Positions 8,101 through 13,876 of a DNA stretch of 13,876 nt are shown piece by piece. The DNA lies in assembly GCA_020048295.1 (NCBI GenBank), contig JAIFMT010000158.1:1-13876 (forward strand), read 5' to 3'. Under the pieces are notes generated by a model that did not search any database, was not told the origin of the DNA, and saw only the letters and a list, made by a program, of their open reading frames with translations. The number at the start of each line of letters is the position of its first letter. Positions within the stretch are counted from its first letter, which is position 1. Source of the DNA: Rhodoferax sp. GTDB lineage: Bacteria; Pseudomonadota; Gammaproteobacteria; Burkholderiales; Burkholderiaceae. The translations under genes and the position numbers were made by a program.

Positions 8101-9355
8101 CCGGATGTTCTTTGATGACCTCTTCCAGAATGTCCCACACCACCGGTGTGCCGGTTTCAACTTCCTTCTTCGCGGCCTTGATGGTGGTGGCAATGCCCAT
8201 GGCTTCCAGGCGCGCAAAAATGAAGGGCTTGAAAAGCTCAAGCGCCATCAGCTTCGGCAAACCGCATTGATGCAGCTTGAGCGTTGGGCCCACCACAATC
8301 ACCGAACGGCCGGAGTAATCGACACGCTTGCCAAGCAAGTTCTGGCGGAAACGCCCTGATTTGCCCTTGATCATATCGGCCAGTGATTTGAGGGCGCGCT
8401 TGTTGGCCCCCGTCATGGCCTTGCCGCGTCGACCGTTGTCGAGCAGGCTGTCAACGGCTTCCTGCAACATGCGCTTTTCGTTACGGGCAATAATTTCCGG
8501 TGCCTTCAATTCGAGCAAACGGCGCAGGCGGCTGTTGCGGTTGATCACGCGGCGATACAGGTCGTTGAGGTCAGACGTGGCAAAGCGGCCACCGTCCAGG
8601 GGAACGAGCGGGCGCAGGTCGGGCGGCAGCACCGGCAGCACGTCCAGCACCATCCATTCGGGCTTGATGCCGGATTTTTTGAAGGCTTCGAGCAGTTTCA
8701 GGCGCTTGGTGTTCTTCTTGATCTTGAGCTCTGAGCCACTCGGGTCATTGCGCAGCTTCTCGATTTCGCTCTCAATATCGAGGTTTTGCAGCAGCTCTTT
8801 AACGCCTTCAGCCCCCATCTTGGCCTGGAATTCGTCGCCATACTCCTTGAACTTGGCATCAAAGTCGTCTTCGCTCATGATGCTGAACTTTTTCAGTGGA
8901 GTCATACCGGGGTCGGTGACCACATAGGCTTCAAAGTACAGCACGCGCTCGATGTCGCGCAGCGTCATATCGAGCACCAAGCCCAAACGCGACGGCAACG
9001 ACTTCAAGAACCAGATGTGCGCACAGGGTGCGGCCAGGTCAATGTGACCCATACGTTCGCGGCGCACTTTGGTCTGTGTGACTTCAACGCCACACTTTTC
9101 GCAAATCACACCGCGATGCTTGAGGCGCTTGTACTTGCCACACAAGCATTCGTAATCCTTGATGGGACCAAAGATCTTGGCACAAAACAGACCGTCGCGC
9201 TCGGGCTTGAAGGTGCGGTAGTTGATGGTCTCGGGCTTTTTCACTTCGCCAAAAGACCAGGAGCGGATCTTCTCGGGCGAAGCCATGCCGATCTTGATGG
9301 CATCAAAATGCTCGTCGGGCGTGAATTGCTTGAACAGGTCGAGTAATGATTTCAT
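5141..9355 (-). CDS. rpoC: DNA-directed RNA polymerase subunit beta'
   Basis: The 1404-residue beta' subunit (E. coli: 1407), half of the catalytic core of RNA polymerase. The first zinc site has C70, C72, C85 and C88 at the same positions as in E. coli. The active-site motif NADFDGDQM lies at 456-464, with Mg-binding D458, D460 and D462. The second zinc site is C813, C887, C894 and C897. The trigger-loop region [19 protein letters not shown] is at 920-938. The protein ends in an Ala/Glu-rich acidic tail (about 1380-1404). The start ATG has the ribosome binding site AGGA nine bases upstream, inside the 25-base gap after rpoB, so the two genes are clearly one operon. The terminator lies directly downstream. 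Confidence 0.99.
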   Translation of the reverse strand: MKSLLDLFKQFTPDEHFDAIKIGMASPEKIRSWSFGEVKKPETINYRTFKPERDGLFCAKIFGPIKDYECLCGKYKRLKHRGVICEKCGVEVTQTKVRRERMGHIDLAAPCAHIWFLKSLPSRLGLVLDMTLRDIERVLYFEAYVVTDPGMTPLKKFSIMSEDDFDAKFKEYGDEFQAKMGAEGVKELLQNLDIESEIEKLRNDPSGSELKIKKNTKRLKLLEAFKKSGIKPEWMVLDVLPVLPPDLRPLVPLDGGRFATSDLNDLYRRVINRNSRLRRLLELKAPEIIARNEKRMLQEAVDSLLDNGRRGKAMTGANKRALKSLADMIKGKSGRFRQNLLGKRVDYSGRSVIVVGPTLKLHQCGLPKLMALELFKPFIFARLEAMGIATTIKAAKKEVETGTPVVWDILEEVIKEHPVMLNRAPTLHRLGIQAFEPILIEGKAIQLHPLVCAAFNADFDGDQMAVHVPLSVEAQMECRTLMLASNNVLFPSNGEPSIVPSQDVVLGLYYTTRDRINGKGEGLIFADIGEVQRAFDAGEVEMSARINVRLTEYTKDKETGVLVPSTKLWETTAGRALLSEILPKGLPFSNINKALKKKEISKLINVSFRKCGLKETVIFADKLLQYGFRLATRAGISICIEDMLVPTEKPSIIERAEAEVKEIAQQYTSGLVTAGERYNKVVDIWGKAGDEVSKVMMGQLSKETVIDRHGNKVPQESFNSIYMMADSGARGSAAQIRQVAGMRGLMAKPDGSIIETPITANFREGLNVLEYFISTHGARKGLADTALKTANSGYLTRRLVDVTQDLVVTEQDCGTHAGYLMRAIVEGGEVIESLRDRILGRTVADDVLHPENQSVLAPAGSMLDEDLIEELEIAGVDEVKVRTALTCETRFGICARCYGRDLGRGGLVNGGEAVGVIAAQSIGEPGTQLTMRTFHIGGAASRAAIASSVEAKSNGNIGFNATMRYVTNGKGELVVISRSGEIIIHDEHGRERERHKVPYGSILTIKADQTIKAGTILANWDPLTRPIITEFAGRAHFENVEEGLTVAKQLDEVTGLSTLVVIDPKRRGSAKVVRPQVKLIDASGNEVKIPGTDHSVTIGFPIGALVQVRDGQDVGPGEVLARIPVEGQKTRDITGGLPRVAELFEARSPKDKGVLAEMTGTISFGKETKGKIRLQITDPEGKVWEELVPKEKNILVHEGQIVNKGESVVDGPADPQDILRLLGAEELARYIVDEVQDVYRLQGVKINDKHIEVIVRQMLRRVVVEAAGDSTYINGEQVERSEMLNTNDALRAEGKIPAAFTNLLLGITKASLSTDSFISAASFQETTRVLTEAAIMGKRDELRGLKENVIVGRLIPAGTGLAYHEARNARENMDDAERRAIAEAEAAELAGNSEVEVGEDAAAE

Positions 9356-9380
9356 GAGTCAAATTCCTAATGTCGAACGA

Positions 9381-12300
9381 TTACGAGCGTTCCAGCTCAA
9401 TATCCAGACCCAACGAGCGGATTTCCTTTACCAGCACGTTGAATGACTCGGGCATGCCTGCTTCGATCGAGTGCTCACCCTTGACGATGCTCTCATAGAC
9501 CTTGGTACGGCCTTGCACGTCATCTGACTTGACCGTTAGCATTTCTTGCAAGGTGTAAGCCGCGCCGTAAGCCTCAAGCGCCCACACTTCCATCTCACCG
9601 AAGCGCTGGCCACCAAACTGTGCCTTGCCGCCCAGTGGCTGCTGCGTCACCAGGCTGTAAGGACCAGTAGAGCGCGCGTGCATCTTGTCATCCACCAGGT
9701 GGTGCAGTTTCAGGTAATGCATGTAACCGATGGTAGTGGGACGCTCAAAACGGTCACCGGTGCGTCCGTCGTACAGAAAGGCCTGGGTGCGCGTCTCGGT
9801 CAGGCCTTTGATCCGGGCAATGTCATCGGGAAAAGCCAGTTCCAGCATGGCACGGATTTCCACCTCGGTGGCACCGTCAAACACGGGTGTAGCGAACGGC
9901 ATGCCGCTGCTCAGGTTACCAGCCATCTCCAGCAACTGGTCATCGCTGAGCTGATTCAGGTCTTCCTTGCGGCCCGTGGCGTTGTAGATGCCTTCGAGGA
10001 AGGTGCGCAACTTGGCAACGCGCGTGGCCACCTCGGATTCGGCCTGCAACATGTCATCAATGCGCTGGCCAATCCCTTTGCCGGCCCAGCCCAGATGCAC
10101 TTCGAGCACCTGACCAACGTTCATCCGCGACGGCACGCCCAACGGGTTCAGCACAATATCGCACGGCGTGCCATCGGCCATGTGCGGCATGTCCTCCACT
10201 GGCACAATTTTCGAGACCACACCCTTGTTGCCGTGGCGGCCAGCCATCTTGTCGCCAGGCTGCAGGTGACGCTTGACGGCCACATAGACCTTCACCATCT
10301 TCAGCACGCCTGCGGGCAGGTCGTCGCCTTGTGTCAACTTCTTGCGCTTTTCTTCGAAGGCCAAATCAAAGCTGTGACGGGTTTGTTCATTGGAGTTCTT
10401 GATGCTCTCCAATTGCGCCGACACATCATCATCGGCTGGGCGAATATCAAACCAGTGGTAGCGGTCCACCGAGGCAAGATAAGCCTTGTCCAGCTTGGTA
10501 CCCTTGGCCAGTTTCTGCGGGCCGCCATTGGCTACTTTGCCAATCAGCAATTTTTCGATCCGGTCAAAGGCGTCGTTTTCCACAATGCGCAACTGGTCAT
10601 TCAGGTCAAGCCGGAAGCGCTTAAGTTCATCGTCGATGATCTGCTGAGCGCGCCGGTCGCGCACGATGCCTTCGCGGGTGAAGACCTGCACGTCAATGAC
10701 CGTACCCTGTGATCCCTGGTCAACACGCAAGGAGGTGTCTTTCACGTCGCTGGCCTTTTCGCCAAAAATGGCGCGCAGCAGCTTTTCTTCCGGGGTCAGC
10801 GTGGTCTCGCCCTTGGGCGTGACCTTGCCAACCAGCACGTCGCCGGGCTGCACTTCAGCACCCACATAGATGATGCCGGACTCGTCGAGGCGGTTGAGCT
10901 GCTGCTCACTCAGGTTCGGGATATCTCGAGTGATTTCTTCGGCGCCGAGCTTGGTGTCGCGCGCCATCACCACCAGTTCTTCAATGTGGATCGAGGTGTA
11001 GCGGTCTTCGGCCACCACACGCTCGCTGATCAAGATCGAATCCTCAAAGTTATAGCCGTTCCAGGTCATGAAGCCAATCAACATGTTCTGGCCCAATGCC
11101 AACTCGCCCAAATCTGTTGAAGCTCCATCCGCGATCACATCACCTTTGTCGAGTCTGTCGCCCTTTTTGACAATGGGGCGCTGGTGAATGTTGGTATTCT
11201 GGTTGGAACGCTGGTACTTGATCAGGTTGTAGATGTCCACACCCACTTCACCTGCCTGTGCTTCAGCATCGTTGACGCGTACCACGACACGGGTAGCATC
11301 CACATAATCGACTACACCACCCCGCGTCGCCGTCACCACCGTGCCAGAGTCAATCGCGGCAACACGCTCAATGCCGGTACCCACCATGGGTTTTTCCGGG
11401 CGCAACACGGGTACCGCCTGACGTGACATGTTGGCACCCATCAAGGCGCGGTTGGCGTCATCGTGCTCCAGAAACGGCACCAGCGAGGCAGCGACCGACA
11501 CAATCTGTGCGGGCGACACGTCCATGTACTGCACGCGATCAGCACCCACCATGATGGATTCACCGGCTTCACGTGCGGAGATCAGGTCACCACTGAGGCG
11601 ACCTTCCTTGTCCAATGCCGCGTTGGCCTGCGCGATCACATATTTTCCCTCTTCGATGGCTGACAGGTAATCGATGTCCATCGTTACCTTGCCTTCCACC
11701 ACGCGGCGGTATGGGGTTTCGATAAAGCCGTATTCATTCAGGCGCGCATACAGCGCCAGAGAGTTGATCAGGCCGATGTTGGGGCCTTCGGGGGTTTCAA
11801 TCGGGCAGACACGACCGTAATGCGTGACATGCACGTCACGCACCTCAAAACCGGCACGCTCACGCGTCAAACCACCCGGGCCAAGCGCCGAGACGCGGCG
11901 CTTGTGGGTGATTTCGGACAAGGGGTTGGTCTGATCCATGAACTGGCTCAGCTGCGAGGCACCAAAAAATTCCTTCAGGGCGGCAGAAATTGGCTTGCTG
12001 TTGATCAGGTCATGCGGCATCAAGGGCTCTTGCTCGGCCTGTCCCAGACGCTCTTTCACGGCCTTTTCGATGCGTGCGAGTCCCATGCGGTACTGGTTTT
12101 CAGCCAGTTCGCCAACGCAGCGCACGCGGCGATTGCCCAGGTGGTCAATATCGTCAACCTGGCCATGTCCGTTGCGCAAGTCAACCAAGATCTTGACCAC
12201 GGCCAGAATGTCTTCGTTGGTCAACACCATGGGCCCGGTGGACTCGGCACGCCCCATCTTGGCGTTGAACTTCATGCGCCCGACACGCGACAGATCATAA

Positions 12301-13505
12301 GTGTCGGGGTTGTAAAACAGCCGCTGGAACAAGGCTTGCACGGCATCTTCCGTAGGCGGCTCACCTGGGCGCATCATGCGGTAAATGGCCACCCGTGCGG
12401 CAAATTCGTCGGCGGTTTCATCAGTGCGCAAGGTTTGCGAAATGTAGGCACCCTGGTCGAGTTCATTGGTGTAGATACAGGCAAGATCTTGCACACCTGC
12501 GGTGCGCAGCTTCTTGAGCAAAACTTCGGTCAACTCCTCGTTGGCCTTGGCCAAAATTTCACCGGTGTCCGAGTCCACCAGATTGCGTGCAATCACACGG
12601 CCGATCAAAAAGTCTTCGGGTACCGAGATGTGCGTGGTTTCTGTCTGCTCCAGCTCGCGCGTGTGACGCGCCGTGACCCGCTTGTCCTTCACTACGACCA
12701 CCTTGCCGCTCTTGTCCGTAATGTCAAAACGTGCCACTTCACCGCGCAGCCGCTCGGCGACAAACTCCATCTGCGCACCGCTGTCCATCAGGCGGAAGTT
12801 GTCGTTGACGAAGAAGTTGGCAAGAATCGATTCATGATTCAAGCCAATGGCTTTGAGCAAAATGGTCACCGGCATCTTGCGACGGCGGTCCACCCGGAAA
12901 TAAAGGATGTCTTTGGGGTCAAACTCAAAGTCAAGCCAGGAACCACGGTAAGGAATGATGCGGGCAGAGAACAGTAATTTTCCTGAACTGTGCGTCTTGC
13001 CTTTGTCATGCTCGAAGAACACGCCAGGCGAGCGGTGCAATTGCGACACAATCACGCGCTCAGTGCCATTAATGACAAAAGAGCCCTTTTCGGTCATCAA
13101 GGGCACTTCGCCCATATAGACTTCCTGCTCCTTGACCTCCTTGACGACCTTGTTCTGCGTGGTTGACGATTCACGGTCGTAAATAATCAGTTGCACTTTG
13201 GCGCGCACGGCAGAGGCAAAGGTCAATCCCCGCGTCTGGCACTCGCGCACATCAAACGCGGGCTTGGCCAGGTTGTACTCCAGGTACTTCATTTCCACAA
13301 AGCCGTTGTGCGACACGATCGGAAACGCCGAGTCGAACGCTGCCTGAAGCCCCTCTTGTGTGCGCTTTTTTGGTGCCACATCCGCCTGTAGAAAAGCGGT
13401 GTACGCGTCTTTTTGCATTTGCAACAGGTAGGGAATTTCCAGCACGCTGTCGCGTGTGCCAAAATTTTTGCGAATCCGCTTGCGTTCGGTGTATGAGTAA
13501 GCCAT
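9381..13505 (-). CDS. rpoB: DNA-directed RNA polymerase subunit beta
   Basis: The 1374-residue beta subunit, slightly longer than in E. coli (1342), as is common in betaproteobacteria. It begins [16 protein letters not shown]. The rifampicin pocket at about 515-545 reads [18 protein letters not shown], then [13 protein letters not shown]. The residues matching E. coli Q513, D516, H526 and S531 are Q521, D524, H534 and S539, all the sensitive type. The conserved stretch [20 protein letters not shown] follows, and [16 protein letters not shown] marks the active-centre region. The C-terminus ([15 protein letters not shown]) is the normal beta end that packs against beta'. An in-frame GTG at 13520 would add five residues, but the ATG at 13505 has GGAG five bases upstream and gives the family's normal N-terminus. 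The gene follows rplL after a structured 241-base gap. Confidence 0.99.
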   Translation of the reverse strand: MAYSYTERKRIRKNFGTRDSVLEIPYLLQMQKDAYTAFLQADVAPKKRTQEGLQAAFDSAFPIVSHNGFVEMKYLEYNLAKPAFDVRECQTRGLTFASAVRAKVQLIIYDRESSTTQNKVVKEVKEQEVYMGEVPLMTEKGSFVINGTERVIVSQLHRSPGVFFEHDKGKTHSSGKLLFSARIIPYRGSWLDFEFDPKDILYFRVDRRRKMPVTILLKAIGLNHESILANFFVNDNFRLMDSGAQMEFVAERLRGEVARFDITDKSGKVVVVKDKRVTARHTRELEQTETTHISVPEDFLIGRVIARNLVDSDTGEILAKANEELTEVLLKKLRTAGVQDLACIYTNELDQGAYISQTLRTDETADEFAARVAIYRMMRPGEPPTEDAVQALFQRLFYNPDTYDLSRVGRMKFNAKMGRAESTGPMVLTNEDILAVVKILVDLRNGHGQVDDIDHLGNRRVRCVGELAENQYRMGLARIEKAVKERLGQAEQEPLMPHDLINSKPISAALKEFFGASQLSQFMDQTNPLSEITHKRRVSALGPGGLTRERAGFEVRDVHVTHYGRVCPIETPEGPNIGLINSLALYARLNEYGFIETPYRRVVEGKVTMDIDYLSAIEEGKYVIAQANAALDKEGRLSGDLISAREAGESIMVGADRVQYMDVSPAQIVSVAASLVPFLEHDDANRALMGANMSRQAVPVLRPEKPMVGTGIERVAAIDSGTVVTATRGGVVDYVDATRVVVRVNDAEAQAGEVGVDIYNLIKYQRSNQNTNIHQRPIVKKGDRLDKGDVIADGASTDLGELALGQNMLIGFMTWNGYNFEDSILISERVVAEDRYTSIHIEELVVMARDTKLGAEEITRDIPNLSEQQLNRLDESGIIYVGAEVQPGDVLVGKVTPKGETTLTPEEKLLRAIFGEKASDVKDTSLRVDQGSQGTVIDVQVFTREGIVRDRRAQQIIDDELKRFRLDLNDQLRIVENDAFDRIEKLLIGKVANGGPQKLAKGTKLDKAYLASVDRYHWFDIRPADDDVSAQLESIKNSNEQTRHSFDLAFEEKRKKLTQGDDLPAGVLKMVKVYVAVKRHLQPGDKMAGRHGNKGVVSKIVPVEDMPHMADGTPCDIVLNPLGVPSRMNVGQVLEVHLGWAGKGIGQRIDDMLQAESEVATRVAKLRTFLEGIYNATGRKEDLNQLSDDQLLEMAGNLSSGMPFATPVFDGATEVEIRAMLELAFPDDIARIKGLTETRTQAFLYDGRTGDRFERPTTIGYMHYLKLHHLVDDKMHARSTGPYSLVTQQPLGGKAQFGGQRFGEMEVWALEAYGAAYTLQEMLTVKSDDVQGRTKVYESIVKGEHSIEAGMPESFNVLVKEIRSLGLDIELERS

Positions 13506-13510
13506 GAAAT

Positions 13511-13514
13511 CTCC
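13511..13514 (-). promoter_or_regulatory. Ribosome binding site of rpoB
   Basis: GGAG on the minus strand lies five bases before the ATG at 13505. This fixes the rpoB start at that ATG rather than at the in-frame GTG at 13520, which lies upstream of the site. Confidence 0.75.
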
Positions 13515-13562
13515 GGGCAACTAAGGAACTGTGGGTAGTCCTGGGCGACTTAAATTCTTGGC

Positions 13563-13647
13563 GATTGGCCGCTACCAATCTATGGCGGACGGTTGCACGT
13601 TGCGTGCAACCCGAACCAAGGCATCTTCTTCTGTCGGGGTTAGAAGA
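13563..13647 (-). other. Cluster of short hairpins in the rplL–rpoB leader
   Basis: Three inverted repeats follow one another in the rpoB-proximal half of the gap: GATTGG/CCAATC (13563-13580, 6 bp, loop 6), GGTTGCAC/GTGCAACC (13591-13611, perfect 8 bp, loop 5) and TCTTCT/AGAAGA (13627-13647, 6 bp, loop 9). The 8-bp one is the most convincing. None is followed by a U-tract, so they are not ordinary terminators. In E. coli the equivalent gap carries a partial attenuator and an RNase III processing site. A similar role here is inferred from position only. No open reading frame is seen in this gap. Confidence 0.5.
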
Positions 13648-13651
13648 CACT

Positions 13652-13677
13652 GAAAAAGGTTTGTTCAAACCTTTTTC
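13652..13677 (-). repeat. 26-base near-perfect palindrome (hairpin with A- and U-tracts)
   Basis: The minus strand reads GAAAAAGGTTT, then GAAC, then AAACCTTTTTC. The arms are perfect complements of 11 bp around a 4-base loop, and the 3' arm is a U-tract. It can form a hairpin in RNA from either strand, resembling a weak intrinsic terminator or attenuator. It lies about 150 bases before rpoB, so it cannot be a full stop for the operon. Partial attenuation, or an RNA-processing stem, fits better. Confidence 0.65.
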
Positions 13678-13697
13678 GGTGCTCTCTTTAGAAACAC

Positions 13698-13732
13698 CAA
13701 AGGCTGGAGGCCTTTGACAGCACTCCAGCCTT
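13698..13732 (-). promoter_or_regulatory. Two mutually exclusive hairpins after rplL (possible attenuator)
   Basis: On the minus strand AAGGCTGGAG (13732-13723) pairs perfectly with CTCCAGCCTT (13709-13700), giving 10 bp with a 13-base loop. Inside the same segment CAAAGGC (13716-13710) pairs with GCCTTTG (13704-13698), giving 7 bp with the loop CTCCA. Both structures need the same GCCTT bases, so only one can form at a time. The element begins 15 bases after the rplL stop. No strong U-tract follows. A role in tuning the L7/L12 to polymerase expression ratio is inferred from position. Confidence 0.5.
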
Positions 13733-13746
13733 GTTCAGACACGCAA

Positions 13747-13876
13747 TTACTTGAGTTCTGCCTTGGCGCCAGCATCCAGCAGTTTCTTCAGGGCAGCGTC
13801 AGCATCAGCCTTGGACACGGCTTCCTTGACGTTCTTCGGTGCGCCGTCAACCAGGTCCTTGGCTTCTTTGAGGCCC
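13747..13876 (-). CDS. rplL: 50S ribosomal protein L7/L12, C-terminal part (partial)
   Basis: The last 42 codons and the stop of rplL; the gene continues beyond the window edge. The visible residues begin [18 protein letters not shown] and end [13 protein letters not shown], which is the conserved end of the L7/L12 C-terminal domain. This domain recruits translation factors such as EF-Tu and EF-G to the ribosomal stalk. Position immediately before rpoB is the standard bacterial order rplJ-rplL-rpoB-rpoC. Confidence 0.98.
   Translation of the reverse strand, partial: GLKEAKDLVDGAPKNVKEAVSKADADAALKKLLDAGAKAELK

Noticed and set aside
9546..10712. Plus-strand open reading frame of 388 codons
   Set aside because: It lies fully antisense to conserved rpoB, shows no recognisable domain and has the His/Gln/Val-rich composition typical of a shadow frame opposite a highly biased gene.
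11820..12977. Plus-strand open reading frame of 385 codons
   Set aside because: Also antisense to rpoB, in the complementary frame, with no motifs. Its length is explained by codon bias on the coding strand.
13252..13668. Minus-strand open reading frame of 138 codons running through the rplL–rpoB gap into rpoB
   Set aside because: It overlaps the N-terminal coding part of rpoB in another frame, crosses the structured leader, and its protein resembles nothing known.

Overview
The window is ordinary chromosomal DNA from a betaproteobacterium, probably Burkholderiales/Comamonadaceae (Rhodoferax- or Polaromonas-like). This is inferred from the RpoB and RpoC sequences, the moderately high GC content and the order rsmB–DUF4390–ntrY–ntrX. 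Every recognisable gene lies on the minus strand, so transcription runs from high to low coordinates. I saw no mobile element, CRISPR array, phage gene or rRNA.

Read in the direction of transcription, the window opens with the 3' end of rplL (ribosomal protein L7/L12). A 241-base gap rich in inverted repeats follows, then rpoB and rpoC (RNA polymerase beta and beta') separated by only 25 bases. A strong rho-independent terminator directly follows rpoC. This is the classical rplJL-rpoBC transcription unit.

Beginning about 20 bases past the terminator hairpin is a second compact unit. It holds rsmB (16S rRNA m5C967 methyltransferase), a secreted or envelope DUF4390 protein, ntrY (membrane sensor kinase) and a short ntrX-like response regulator. 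Stop and start codons overlap at rsmB/DUF4390 and DUF4390/ntrY, which suggests translational coupling. The regulator keeps a complete receiver and a Fis-type DNA-binding helix but has no AAA+ sigma-54 activation domain. A tRNA-Phe(GAA) gene closes the window, with a plausible promoter of its own.

The best candidates for a second look are the short AAA+-less NtrX, a pair of mutually exclusive hairpins with a nearby 26-base palindrome in the rplL–rpoB gap, and the absence of a visible Shine-Dalgarno or independent promoter for rsmB just behind the rpoC terminator. A C·A mismatch in the tRNA-Phe acceptor stem is also notable. I found no convincing undescribed multi-gene system.
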